39,589 bases of DNA from NCBI RefSeq assembly GCF_000980875.1, contig NZ_LAYO01000079.1, positions 1-39,589 of the forward strand, given 5' to 3'. Position numbers and translations under genes: made by a program. Each line of letters opens with the position of its first letter. The first letter of the stretch is position 1. Shown here piece by piece: positions 1-8,314 of this stretch. The stretch is from Leucobacter sp. Ag1 (GTDB lineage: Bacteria; Actinomycetota; Actinomycetes; Actinomycetales; Microbacteriaceae). Under the pieces are notes generated by a model. That model searched no databases. It was not told the origin of the DNA and was given only the letters and a program-made list of their open reading frames with translations.

Positions 1-151
1 GAGGCCCGCCGGGACCCGCGGTACCGAACGCCGCCACGCGCTCCCCATCCGAGGTCCGGATCGCCACCGTGCCACCGGCCACGGGAGCTCGGAGCAGCAG
101 CTCCTCGCCCCGGGCGAGCGCGGCCTCGAGGCCGCGCTCGAGGCCGCTCAT
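1..151 (-). CDS. Partial CDS, unidentified (possible serine hydrolase N-terminus)
   Basis: Only the first 50 codons are in the window; the gene runs off the left edge. The ATG (149-151) overlaps the TGA of the FGGY kinase gene (148-150) in an ATGA arrangement, so this is the next, translationally coupled gene of the same leftward operon. The visible residues hold an Ala/Leu/Glu-rich helix-like start followed by a short strand-like stretch (GGTVAIRTSDGERVAAFGTA). The pattern of a strand, a DGE turn and another strand resembles the N-terminus of class C beta-lactamase-type serine hydrolases. The catalytic SxxK motif would lie outside the window, so the family is a guess. Its position says it belongs to the kinase/aminotransferase pathway. 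Confidence 0.55.
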   Translation of the reverse strand, partial: MSGLERGLEAALARGEELLLRAPVAGGTVAIRTSDGERVAAFGTAGPGGP

Positions 152-1599
152 CGGCCCGCTCCCGCGACGCGCTCCCGCTCGCGCAGGATCGCGCGCTCCT
201 GCCGGGCCGCCAGCCCGCGCCAGAGCTCCTCGAGTTCGCGCCGCGGCTCGAACCGGCGGAGATCGCCGTGCCCGCGGGACCCGGGGGCGAAGCCGCAGGT
301 CGAGGCGACGAGATCCGCCGCTCCGAGCGCCGAGTGGTCGGTCTCGAGCAGGTCGGCCTCGACGGCTCGCCCGCAGGCGTCCGCGAGATCCTGCAGCAGC
401 AGCGGCGACCGCGCCGAGCTCCCCGCGACGAGGAGCCTGCCGTCGGCCGGCGGATCGATCACCGCGATGCAGCGGCGGGCCTCGAGCACGATCCCCGTCA
501 GGAGTCCGCGCATGAGCTGGCCGCGGGTGCTCCCGAGCGTGAGGCCGGCGAAGCCGCCGAAGAGCCCCGGCTCCCAGAGCGCTCCCTGCTCCCCCGGTCC
601 GAGGTACGGCAGAGTCTCGGGCGCTTCTGCGGGATACACCGATCCGGCTTCCGCGAGCAGCGCCTCCACCGACGACGCGCCGGTCAGGTCCGCCAACCAG
701 GCGAACGCCGACCCCGTCGCCACGAGATCCATCTCCCAGCCGAATCCGCCGTCGGCGAGCGGGGTCACGAGCGAGCGCCCGCCGGGATCCGCTTCGGGGC
801 TCGTCCGGGTCCCCAGGATCACGGTGCTCGTGCCCGAGATGATCGCGACGTCGCGACCCGGTCTCGCTCCGAGAGCGACGGCGCCCAGCACCGAGTCCGC
901 GGCGCCCAGCGCGACCGGGATCCCGCTCGGCGCGCCGACCAGTCTGGCCACCCCCTCGACGAGCCCCCGCGTCTCGGTCGCCGGACGCACTTCCGGCAGC
1001 TCCGGCCAATCGCCCGAGGCGTGCGCACCGTCCGCGACGGCGCTCACCCCCGAGCCCACCGCGGTGCTCGGGTCGGTGAGGAGGTGTCCGGTGAGGCGCG
1101 CGAACACGTAGTCCTTCGCCCCCGCGATCCGGGAGATGCGGCGGGCCGCCTCCGGATCCTGCCGCACGATGCGGCGGTGCATGGGCACCAGGTAGCGGGC
1201 GTCGAGGTGCTGCCCGGTGCGGGCGTACGCCGTGGCGCCGGGATGGCGCTCCGCGAGTTCGCGCGCGTCGGCTTCCGCACGGATGTCCTCCCAGACGATC
1301 GCCGGCCCCACGGGCTCGCCCGCCTCGTCGAGGCAGACGAGCGTCGGCAGCATCGCGGACAGCCCGATCCCGATCCACTCCTGCGCGGGGGTCGCCTGCG
1401 CGAGCTCCCCCAGCGCGCCGACCACCGCGGCCATCCAGTCACCGGGGGCCTGCTCGGCCGCCCCGGGTTCGGGGCGGGAGGTCGGGTACGGGCGCCGCAC
1501 CCGCGCGAGCACCCGTCCCGTCGCCGCGTCCACCGCGAGCGCCTTCGCGCTCGAGGTGCCGAGATCGAGACCGATCGCGATCGCCCGTCCGCCTGCCAT
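148..1599 (-). CDS. FGGY-family carbohydrate kinase (xylulokinase-like)
   Basis: This 483-residue protein has the usual FGGY kinase length (about 480-520). It should transfer phosphate from ATP to a sugar, polyol or related hydroxyl compound in the cytoplasm. The first phosphate-binding motif (IGLDLGTSSAKAL) is at about residues 9-21, a GAADS segment with the presumed catalytic Asp is near residue 235, and the second actin-fold motif (ISGTSTVILG) is near 254-263. An AGSSARSP stretch stands in for the usual GGGAKS-type adenosine motif near the C-terminus. The ATG start follows a GGAGGGG Shine-Dalgarno. The gene begins 18 bp after the aminotransferase stop and overlaps the next gene by 4 bp, so the three are co-transcribed. 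The substrate cannot be named; ketose kinase is the nearest family guess. Confidence 0.88.
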   Translation of the reverse strand: MAGGRAIAIGLDLGTSSAKALAVDAATGRVLARVRRPYPTSRPEPGAAEQAPGDWMAAVVGALGELAQATPAQEWIGIGLSAMLPTLVCLDEAGEPVGPAIVWEDIRAEADARELAERHPGATAYARTGQHLDARYLVPMHRRIVRQDPEAARRISRIAGAKDYVFARLTGHLLTDPSTAVGSGVSAVADGAHASGDWPELPEVRPATETRGLVEGVARLVGAPSGIPVALGAADSVLGAVALGARPGRDVAIISGTSTVILGTRTSPEADPGGRSLVTPLADGGFGWEMDLVATGSAFAWLADLTGASSVEALLAEAGSVYPAEAPETLPYLGPGEQGALWEPGLFGGFAGLTLGSTRGQLMRGLLTGIVLEARRCIAVIDPPADGRLLVAGSSARSPLLLQDLADACGRAVEADLLETDHSALGAADLVASTCGFAPGSRGHGDLRRFEPRRELEELWRGLAARQERAILRERERVAGAGR

Positions 1600-1617
1600 A
1601 CCGTCAGCCCCTCCGCC

Positions 1618-2979
1618 TCACGCCTTCGCGAACTCCCGAGCGAGCACGCGCATGGCCCCCGAGGCCGCTTCGAGCGTGTCGTCGATGTCTCGATCATCAT
1701 GCACCAGCGAGACGAACAGGTTCTCGAACTGCAGCGGGTGGAAGAGCACCCCGCGCACGATCATCTCCTCGTACCAGCGGGTGAACACGCCCTCGCGGGT
1801 ATGGGCGACCGCGTCGCGCCAGTTCTTGATCGGGCCGTCGGCGAACCACAGCTGGAACACGGTGCCGAGACCGGTCACGTAGGCGTCGATGCCGTTGTCG
1901 TTGGCGATGGCTTCGAGCCCTCGCGCCAACCGGTCGCCGAGCGCGCGCTGCCGCTCGTACAGGCCGGGCTCCGCGAGCAGGTCCATGGTCGCCGACACCG
2001 CGGCGCACTGCACGACGTTGGCGTTGTAGGTGCCCGAGTGCGAGTAGGTGCCGTCGGCGATGAGGCGCATGGCCTCCTTCGTGCCGCCGATCGCCGCGAC
2101 CGGGAAGCCGCCGCCGATGCCCTTCGCGTAGGTGGTGAGGTCGGGGATCACGCCGTAGTACTCGTGCGCGCCGCCGCGGGCGATGCGGAATCCGGTGATG
2201 ACCTCGTCGAAGATGAGCATCGCACCGTACTTCCGCGTCTCGGAGCGCAGCAGTTCCAGGTAGCCGGGCTCGGGCAGGATGCAGCCGGTGTTGAGCACGG
2301 CGGGTTCGGTGATGACGGCCGCGACCTCCTCACCGCGCTCCTCCATCAGCCGGACGAAGCTCTCCGCATCGTTCCAGGTGAGCACGACGAGGGTCTCGCC
2401 CAGTTCGGCGGGGACGCCGAGCCCCATCGCGACGGGGCGCGGACGGTCGGCGGGACCGGCCTGGTCGAGGTCGACGTGGTTCGACCAGTACACGCTGTCC
2501 TGCCAGCCGTGGTACAGCCCTTCGAAGCGCACGATGATGCGCCGCCCCGTCGTGGCGCGGGCGATGCGGACCGCCTGACCGACCGCCTCGGAGCCGGAGT
2601 TCGCGAAGCGGACCTGCTCCACGCCGGGCACGGTCGCCACGACCTTCTCGGAGGCCTCGATCTCGAGCTCGTACGGCAGACCGAAGCTCGTGCCGTGCTC
2701 GGTGATCGCCCGGGTCACCGCTTCGGTGACGACGGGGTGCCGGTGCCCGAGGATGTCCGGGCCGAGTCCGAGGAGGTAGTCGACGTACTCGTTGCCGTCG
2801 ACGTCGGTGATGCGGGACCCGAGCCCCTGCTCCATGAACAGCGGGTAGGGATTCCACCCGTTGCGGGGCAGGCGTGCGGTGCTGCCGGCACCGCCGGGGA
2901 TCGTGAGCTTGGCCCGCTCGAAGAGCTCGCGGGAGCGCGGGGTGCGGTCGGAGAACGCCGAGGCGAAGGTGAGGTCCAT
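1618..2979 (-). CDS. Class III PLP aminotransferase (glutamate-1-semialdehyde aminomutase-like)
   Basis: The 453-residue product is a fold-type I, class III PLP enzyme. It carries the VDGNEYVDYLLGLG N-terminal signature, an NSGSEA phosphate-binding loop, a YHGWQ motif, the LIFDEVITGFR segment with the PLP-pyridine Asp, and YAKGIGGGFP with the Schiff-base Lys. The layout resembles HemL-like 'aspartate aminotransferase family' proteins, but hemL is normally beside other heme genes, and here the context is an ABC peptide transporter, an aminopeptidase and a sugar kinase. I infer transamination of an omega-amine or amino sugar. I chose the ATG at 2979, which has a GAAAGG Shine-Dalgarno 7-9 nt upstream. 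The frame stays open to a TTG at 3030, but that has no ribosome site. A promoter with a perfect palindromic operator lies 55-70 bp upstream. Confidence 0.88.
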   Translation of the reverse strand: MDLTFASAFSDRTPRSRELFERAKLTIPGGAGSTARLPRNGWNPYPLFMEQGLGSRITDVDGNEYVDYLLGLGPDILGHRHPVVTEAVTRAITEHGTSFGLPYELEIEASEKVVATVPGVEQVRFANSGSEAVGQAVRIARATTGRRIIVRFEGLYHGWQDSVYWSNHVDLDQAGPADRPRPVAMGLGVPAELGETLVVLTWNDAESFVRLMEERGEEVAAVITEPAVLNTGCILPEPGYLELLRSETRKYGAMLIFDEVITGFRIARGGAHEYYGVIPDLTTYAKGIGGGFPVAAIGGTKEAMRLIADGTYSHSGTYNANVVQCAAVSATMDLLAEPGLYERQRALGDRLARGLEAIANDNGIDAYVTGLGTVFQLWFADGPIKNWRDAVAHTREGVFTRWYEEMIVRGVLFHPLQFENLFVSLVHDDRDIDDTLEAASGAMRVLAREFAKA

Positions 2980-3033
2980 ATCGATGCCTTTCACGGGGAG
3001 GGACGAGTCGTCGGTTCCGAACGCGATCAACTT

Positions 3034-3048
3034 ATCATACTAAGTATG
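3034..3048 (-). promoter_or_regulatory. Promoter -10 with perfect 13-bp palindromic operator (site A)
   Basis: Positions 3036-3048 read CATACTAAGTATG, a palindrome perfect except for the central base. On the minus strand its end overlaps a good -10 hexamer, TATGAT (3039-3034), so a bound repressor would block RNA polymerase at the aminotransferase promoter. No strong -35 is visible. This is an AT-rich island in the 87-bp gap between the M17 gene and the aminotransferase gene. Related motifs occur at 10838-10850 and 29481-29493, and a weaker one at 6243-6255. Confidence 0.7.
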
Positions 3049-3066
3049 CATTGAGAAGGAAGCGGG

Positions 3067-4518
3067 TCATCTCCGATGCGCGACACCGTCGTGCGCGAGC
3101 AGCTCCGCGAGCATCAGCGCACCGGCGCCGGTCGGCCCCTCACCGAACCCGGCGATCGGGAACTCCAGGTAGGCGGTACCGCCGATATCGAGGTGCGCCC
3201 ACGGGCGCGCGCCCGCGAATCGTGCGAGATAGGCCGCCGCGTGCCGTCCGGTATCCGGTCGGTCGAGCGGGGCGTTCCGCGAATCGGCCACCCGCGACTC
3301 CAGCGAAACCCCCTCCCCGTAGGGCAGCGGCAGGATCCAGGCCGGATCCGCGACCCGCTCGCCGGCGGCGACCACGCGCGCCGACAGCTCCTCGTCGTTC
3401 GACCAGATCCCGGTCCGCCGCAGCCCCGCGCCGCCGTCGGTCAGCGTTCCCACGTCGATGAGGGAGTCATGCCCGGCCTCCCGCAGCCAGGAGAGGCCGT
3501 CGGCCAGCACCAGCCTGCCCTCGCAATCGGTGTCGACGATCTCGGTCGTCTCCCCGCCCGGATGACGCACGACATCGCCCGGACGGGCCGATGAGCCCGA
3601 GACCGCGTTGTCGCACAGCGGGAGGATCGCCTCGATCGTCGGGCCGGACCCCGCTCCGCGCTCGTCCGCCGCGAGCCGGATCGCGGCGGCGACGGTCGCC
3701 GCGGCGGCCATGTCCGACTTCATCCACGACATCTCGCCGGCGTCCCGCTTGAGGTTGAGACCGCCGGAGTCGAATGCGATGCCCTTGCCGACGAGCCCGA
3801 TGGACGGCAGCGCAGGATCCCCCGGCACTTTCAGGTGCGCGACCAGGGGCGGCCGGGAACTGCCGCCACCCACGGCCAGCACCGCGCCGAAGTCGGCACG
3901 ACCGAGCCGCACCGCGTCCCAGACCTCCACCTCGACCGCGGGGTTCTCACCGCAGTACTCGACGATCCGCTGCGCCAGTTCGGCGGGGCCCAGGAGGTTC
4001 GGCGGCAGTTCGACGAGCTCGCGGACCCAGCGGATCGCATCGGCCCGACGCCTCCAATCGTTCGGCACCGGCTCGCCGACGGCGAAGACCGGCTCGGGCG
4101 CGACGCGCTCGGGCGACCCCGGACGCTGTTCGCCGATCCGGACCCCGCGCCAGAGCGCTTCGTCGCGCGAGGGATCCCCCCATTCCCACCAGATGCGGGC
4201 GGGCGATCCGTCGGCGACCTCGGCCGCCAGCCCGCCGAGGGCCAGCCCCGAGGCCCACGCCCGGGAGGCGCCGGACGGGGCGCCCGGACCCCGGTGCGGC
4301 GATTCGGCGCGGACCCCGATCACGAGGTGCGGGCCATCGGGACCGGGCACGACCGCGCGAGCGTGCTCGGCCTCCCCCTTCGCCGCGGAGAGCCAGTCGG
4401 TGATGCTCGCGGGCTCCGCACCGAGCGCGGCGGCGAGCGCTTCGAGACCGGCCGCAGCCGACTCGTTCAGCGGGTCGGTCCGCTCGGGATCCGGGAGGAC
4501 GACGAGTTCGATCTGCAC
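3067..4518 (-). CDS. M17 leucyl aminopeptidase family protein
   Basis: This 483-residue cytoplasmic protein belongs to metallopeptidase family M17, dimetal enzymes that remove N-terminal residues from small peptides. The catalytic C-terminal half is intact: VGKGIAFDSGG (about 243-253) supplies metal-ligand Lys245 and Asp250, MKSD (266-269) supplies Asp269, and DTDCEGRLVLAD (329-340) supplies Asp331, Glu333 and the bicarbonate-site Arg335. The usual motif is NTDAEGR, so Asp329 and Cys332 are substitutions. The N-terminal domain is divergent, as expected for a specialised member rather than the housekeeping PepA. The start is a GTG with AAAGG seven bases upstream, only 3 bp after the solute-binding protein stop. 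Tight coupling to the importer suggests that it hydrolyses the imported compound. Confidence 0.9.
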   Translation of the reverse strand: MQIELVVLPDPERTDPLNESAAAGLEALAAALGAEPASITDWLSAAKGEAEHARAVVPGPDGPHLVIGVRAESPHRGPGAPSGASRAWASGLALGGLAAEVADGSPARIWWEWGDPSRDEALWRGVRIGEQRPGSPERVAPEPVFAVGEPVPNDWRRRADAIRWVRELVELPPNLLGPAELAQRIVEYCGENPAVEVEVWDAVRLGRADFGAVLAVGGGSSRPPLVAHLKVPGDPALPSIGLVGKGIAFDSGGLNLKRDAGEMSWMKSDMAAAATVAAAIRLAADERGAGSGPTIEAILPLCDNAVSGSSARPGDVVRHPGGETTEIVDTDCEGRLVLADGLSWLREAGHDSLIDVGTLTDGGAGLRRTGIWSNDEELSARVVAAGERVADPAWILPLPYGEGVSLESRVADSRNAPLDRPDTGRHAAAYLARFAGARPWAHLDIGGTAYLEFPIAGFGEGPTGAGALMLAELLAHDGVAHRR

Positions 4519-4521
4519 GGT

Positions 4522-6165
4522 TCAGCCTTTCGTCCGGTGCACCTGGATGAGCGTCTGGGTCGACAGGTTGTTGATCGAGCCGACGAGTGGCGAGAGCACG
4601 AATCCCGTCCACGCCGGGTCGTGCGCCTCGATCACCTTGGGATAGGTGAGCACCACGTAGGGCCGGTCGTCGAAGAGGATCCGCTGCATGCGGTCGATCG
4701 TCGCACGTCGGGCCGCGGGATCGATCTGCGTCCCCTGCAGCGTGTAGAGCCGGTCGTACTCGGGGTTGCAGTAGCCGCTGTCGGAGTTGTGGCCGCGGGA
4801 GGCGCAGGTGAGGGTGCTGAGCAGGAAGTCGGGGTCGACCGGCGGGGTCCAGTTCCACATCGCGAAGTCGTAGTCGAGGTACTCGTTGTCGGGGCCGTTG
4901 ATGGCGTCGGTCGCGGCGTCGGGATCCATCTTGCGCTGCACGAGCCGGATCCCGATGTCTTCGAAACCGCGCTGGATCGTCTGGAACGCGCGATCCCCGG
5001 ATCCGTTCTCCTCCGTGGGGAACACGAGTTCGTAGTCCATGCGCGAGCCGTTCGCCACGCGGATCCCGTCGGAGCCCTTCGCGTATCCGAGGCCGTCGAG
5101 GATCGCGTTGGCCTTCGCGGTGTCGTAGGGCAGGCCCGTGATCGCGGGGTCGTGGTACCCGGAGGCCGGGGACAGCACGGTGGATCCGGGCTGCGCGTAG
5201 CCGAGCCAGGTCTGATCGACGATCTCGGTGCGGTCGATCGCGTACTCGAGCGCCTTGCGCACCTCGGGGTTCAGGAGTTCGCGATGCTTCGGCTTCTTCG
5301 GGTTGGTGTTGATGATGAGGTTCTTGATCGTGACGCTCGGCCCGATCTCGACGGTCATGCCCGCGCGCTTCAGGGTCTTGACGGCCGTCGGCGGCGTCAT
5401 CTGGCCGATCATGTCGAGCTGATGGCTCTTCAGCGCGGTCACCATGGCGTCGTCGTTCGCGAAGAACTGGAATCCGAAGCCATCGATCTTCGGCTGCTCG
5501 CCCCACCACTCCGGGTTCCGCGAGAACAGCATGATCTGATCCTTGCGGTAGGTGTCGAGCGTGAAGGGTCCGCCCGAGACGAGCGGCGCCTTGTTCTCGT
5601 AGGAGGTGATGCGCATGCCGTCCCCCGTCGCGAGCGGTTCCCAGATGTGCTTGGGCAGGATGTGCAGGGCCTGCATCTGCGTGAGCACGTTGCCCACGGG
5701 TGAGGCGTAGTGGAGCACGACGGTGTTCGTGTCAGGGGCCTCGGCCCGCTCGAGGTGCGCGACCCAGCCCGAGAGAATGCCCGTGGGGCCGTCCTTGTAG
5801 CGCAGGATCATGTTGGCGGTGAAGGCGACGTCCTCGGCCGTCAGCGGCTTCCCGTCGGACCACTTCGCGTCGGGCACCGTGCGGAAGGTCCAGGTCCGGC
5901 CGTCGGCCGAGGTCTCCCAGCTGCGGGCGAAGGACGGCACGATCCGCAACTGCTCGTCGTACTCGGTGAGGTGCGGGTAGATGTACTGGAACAGCACGCT
6001 CGAGTAGTCGGAGTCGGCGACGAAGGGGTTGAGCGAATCGACGAGCGAGGTGGTGCCGACTCGCAGCACATTGCGGCTCGCACTGTTCCCGGTGCATCCC
6101 GTCAGCGCCAGTGCGGCGGCGACTAGCACCGCGCCGATCGCCAGCAGACGTCTTCTCAGTTTCAT
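4522..6165 (-). CDS. ABC transporter solute-binding lipoprotein, family 5 (peptide/nickel type)
   Basis: The 547-residue protein starts with a positively charged signal (MKLRRRLL), a hydrophobic core and the lipobox LTGC, with Cys24 as the lipidated residue. It should therefore be anchored outside the membrane. The rest follows the family 5 pattern: VPSFARSWETSADGRTWTF, a DAKWSDGKPLTAEDV segment, and a late EVRKALEYAIDRTEIV helix. Family members bind di/oligopeptides, nickel chelates, opines or glycosides, and sequence alone does not tell which. The ATG at 6165 has an AGGGGAA Shine-Dalgarno; upstream in-frame starts at 6183 and 6204 lack one. It is the first gene of the leftward operon, divergent from the permease genes that complete the transporter. 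Confidence 0.92.
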   Translation of the reverse strand: MKLRRRLLAIGAVLVAAALALTGCTGNSASRNVLRVGTTSLVDSLNPFVADSDYSSVLFQYIYPHLTEYDEQLRIVPSFARSWETSADGRTWTFRTVPDAKWSDGKPLTAEDVAFTANMILRYKDGPTGILSGWVAHLERAEAPDTNTVVLHYASPVGNVLTQMQALHILPKHIWEPLATGDGMRITSYENKAPLVSGGPFTLDTYRKDQIMLFSRNPEWWGEQPKIDGFGFQFFANDDAMVTALKSHQLDMIGQMTPPTAVKTLKRAGMTVEIGPSVTIKNLIINTNPKKPKHRELLNPEVRKALEYAIDRTEIVDQTWLGYAQPGSTVLSPASGYHDPAITGLPYDTAKANAILDGLGYAKGSDGIRVANGSRMDYELVFPTEENGSGDRAFQTIQRGFEDIGIRLVQRKMDPDAATDAINGPDNEYLDYDFAMWNWTPPVDPDFLLSTLTCASRGHNSDSGYCNPEYDRLYTLQGTQIDPAARRATIDRMQRILFDDRPYVVLTYPKVIEAHDPAWTGFVLSPLVGSINNLSTQTLIQVHRTKG

Positions 6166-6310
6166 GGTTCCCCTGCTTCTCATCGTCGAGGGAGGTGGCA
6201 ACACGGAAGAAATTGCAACTTCACTTATCTTAGTAGACTGAGCATACTAGGTGACAAGACCTCGCGATCGGATTCTCGATCGCACAGCCCCCTCGAGGAA
6301 GAGAGGCGAG
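6166..6310. promoter_or_regulatory. Divergent promoter region with split operator half-sites (site B)
   Basis: This 145-bp region separates the solute-binding protein gene from the permease operon and has an AT-rich core at 6210-6255. On the plus strand CATACT (6243-6248) could be a -10 with TTCACT 17 bp upstream. On the minus strand TTGTCA and TACTAA, spaced by 16 bp, form a fair promoter. CTTAGTA (6229-6235) and TACTAGG (6245-6251) face each other around a 9-bp spacer. CATACTAGGTGAC (6243-6255) matches 9 of 13 bases of the palindrome at 3036-3048. A regulator bound here could control both directions. Confidence 0.55.
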
Positions 6311-7273
6311 ATGCACCGCAGGAGATACGTCTGGCGGCGAACGATCTTCGCGATCGTCACCGTGTTCGTGGCCGTGACCCTCAACTTCGTGCTGTTCCGA
6401 GTCCTGCCCGGCTCCGCCGTGACCCGCATCTCGCGCGTACCGAACGCCTCGCCCGAGCTGAAGCAGGCGCTGACCCGCGAGTTCGGCCTCGACCGGCCGA
6501 TGTGGGAGCAGTACCTGCTCTACCTCAAGGGACTCTTCACCGGGAACCTCGGGGTCTCGTACGCGAATCGGCAGCCCGTGACCGCGAACCTCGCCGACGC
6601 CTTCGCCAATACGCTGCCCCTCGTGCTCACCGGCACGGTGATCGCGCTCGCCATCGGGATCCTGCTCGGGATCCTGAGCGCGGTCCGGCGCGGCAGCCCC
6701 TTCGACCACGTCATGACCAACGTGTCTGTCGCGTTCTACGCGTTCCCCACCCAGTTCCTCGGCATGATGCTGCTCATCGCGTTCGCCGGGCTGCTGCCCT
6801 CCGCCGGCATGAGCGACCCGTTCGCCGAACTCGCGACCCCGTGGGAGCAGTTCGTCGACCGAGGCGCGCATCTCGTGCTCCCCGTCGCCACGCTCGCGCT
6901 CACCCTCTATGCCGAGAACCTGCTCATCATGCGATCCTCGGTGCTCGAGACCCTCGGCGAGGACTACATCCTCACCGCGCGGGCGAAGGGGCTCTCCCGC
7001 GGCCGGATCATCCGCGCCTACGCGGTGCGGAACGCGATGCTGCCCACCGTCACGATGATCGCGCTCGCGCTCGGCAGCGTCGTGAGCGGCGCGATCCTCA
7101 TCGAAGTCATCTTCTCCTGGCCCGGAATCGGACGCGCGCTCTACGAAGCCGTGCTGCACCGCGACTACCCGATGCTCCAGGGCGGCTTCCTCGTCATCAC
7201 GATCACGGTCGTGGTATTCAACTACCTCGCCGACCTCGCCTACGCGTGGCTCGATCCGCGAGTCTCGGACTAG
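6311..7273 (+). CDS. ABC transporter permease, DppB/OppB type
   Basis: This 320-residue integral membrane protein forms one half of the channel of the peptide-type importer. The N-terminal helix (about residues 8-30) ends in the family signature FRVLPGSAV. A large periplasmic-side loop follows, containing FGLDRPMWEQYLLYLKG, then five further helices. The cytoplasmic EAA loop is seen as LTARAKGLSRGRIIRAYAVRNA, which contacts the ATPase. The C-terminus has the usual FSWPGIGRALYEAVLHRDYP block. I chose the ATG at 6311 after GGAAGAGAGG; the upstream GTG at 6251 lies inside the operator region and would add 20 hydrophilic residues. It is the first gene of the rightward operon, followed after 18 bp by the second permease. 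Confidence 0.92.
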   Translation: MHRRRYVWRRTIFAIVTVFVAVTLNFVLFRVLPGSAVTRISRVPNASPELKQALTREFGLDRPMWEQYLLYLKGLFTGNLGVSYANRQPVTANLADAFANTLPLVLTGTVIALAIGILLGILSAVRRGSPFDHVMTNVSVAFYAFPTQFLGMMLLIAFAGLLPSAGMSDPFAELATPWEQFVDRGAHLVLPVATLALTLYAENLLIMRSSVLETLGEDYILTARAKGLSRGRIIRAYAVRNAMLPTVTMIALALGSVVSGAILIEVIFSWPGIGRALYEAVLHRDYPMLQGGFLVITITVVVFNYLADLAYAWLDPRVSD

Positions 7274-7291
7274 AAGGGCCAGGGCACCACC

Positions 7292-8314
7292 ATGACGCAT
7301 CCGGGAACCACCCTCGTCTCGCTCCCCCGCGGACGACGCCCCAAGAACCGGCGCAGAGGCGCCTTCGGGCGCGCGATCCGCGAACCGGGCGCCATCATCG
7401 GACTCTCCGTGATCCTCGCCTTCCTGCTCCTGTCGATCTTCGCGCCGCTCCTCACGCCGTACTCGAGCCGCGAGGTCAGCTGCGGGGTCTTCGAAGCGCC
7501 CAGCGCGGCGCACTGGTTCGGCTGCGACGACGGCGGCGTCGACGTGCTGAGCCTCGTGCTCGAGGGCGGCCGCATCTCGATGTTCGTCGGATTCGCGGCG
7601 GCCGCGATCTCGATCCTCATCGGGGCGACGGTCGGAATCCTCTCGGGCTACTTCGGCGGCTGGGTCGACACCGTGCTCATGCGGATCACCGACTACTTCC
7701 TCGTGATCCCGCAGATCGTGCTCATGATCGTGATCGCCGCGGTCTGGGGGCCGAGCCTCGACCACGTGATCATCGTGATCGGCGCACTGATGTGGACGAG
7801 CACCGCCCGCATCGTGCGCTCCCAGGTCAAGAGCCTGCGCGAACGCGCGTACGTGCGGCGGGTCGAGGCCATCGGCGCCGGGCACCTCCGCATCGTGCTC
7901 CGGCACATCCTGCCCCAGCTCGGCCCGCTGCTCGCGGCGAGCGCCGTGCTCGCCGTCACCGTCGCGATCTTCAACGAGACCGCCCTCGCGTTCCTCGGCC
8001 TCTCCGACCCGAACGCGATCACCTGGGGCACGATCATGGAGCGCGCCTTCAACCGCGCGGCCGTCTCGACGGGCGCGTGGTGGGCGATCGTGCCGGCCGG
8101 CGTCGCCGTCGCGCTGCTCATCGTCGGCTGCTATCTGCTGGGCCGAGCGATCGAGGACGCGCTCAACCCGCGCCTGCGCGTCTCCCACCTCGGGCTGCGC
8201 ACCTGGGCGCTGCGGCAGAGCGCCTCGGACGATCTCGAACGCGCCGCCGCACCGGCGCCGCGGAAGCGAAGCGCGGGCGATGGTCCCGCCGCCGGAACGG
8301 AGGAGCGACGATGA
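7292..8314 (+). CDS. ABC transporter permease, DppC/OppC type
   Basis: The 340-residue protein is the second channel subunit. It has a basic N-terminus, a first helix at about residues 40-58 (IIGLSVILAFLLLSIFAPLL), an extracytoplasmic loop ending in HWFGCDDGGVDVLS, the family's usual 'GTD..G.D..S' region, and five more helices. The EAA loop is VRRVEAIGAGHLRIVLRHILPQ. Behind the last helix the C-terminus runs on for about 55 Arg/Ala-rich residues, longer than most DppC proteins. The ATG is preceded by a GGGCC/AGGG purine stretch. The stop overlaps the ATPase start by 4 bp (ATGA), so the two are translationally coupled. Confidence 0.92.
   Translation: MTHPGTTLVSLPRGRRPKNRRRGAFGRAIREPGAIIGLSVILAFLLLSIFAPLLTPYSSREVSCGVFEAPSAAHWFGCDDGGVDVLSLVLEGGRISMFVGFAAAAISILIGATVGILSGYFGGWVDTVLMRITDYFLVIPQIVLMIVIAAVWGPSLDHVIIVIGALMWTSTARIVRSQVKSLRERAYVRRVEAIGAGHLRIVLRHILPQLGPLLAASAVLAVTVAIFNETALAFLGLSDPNAITWGTIMERAFNRAAVSTGAWWAIVPAGVAVALLIVGCYLLGRAIEDALNPRLRVSHLGLRTWALRQSASDDLERAAAPAPRKRSAGDGPAAGTEERR

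Noticed and set aside
1618..3030. hemL (glutamate-1-semialdehyde aminomutase) for the class III aminotransferase.
   Set aside because: No heme genes nearby and its context is transport and catabolism; the fold match alone does not support hemL.
2979..3030. TTG at 3030 as the aminotransferase start.
   Set aside because: It has no Shine-Dalgarno and lies next to the -10 and operator, whereas the ATG at 2979 has a good ribosome site.
6502..8310. An open frame continuous with the fused ATPase extends its N-terminus by 603 codons.
   Set aside because: This part overlaps both permease genes in another frame, and the ATG at 8311 has GGAGG and the ATGA coupling.
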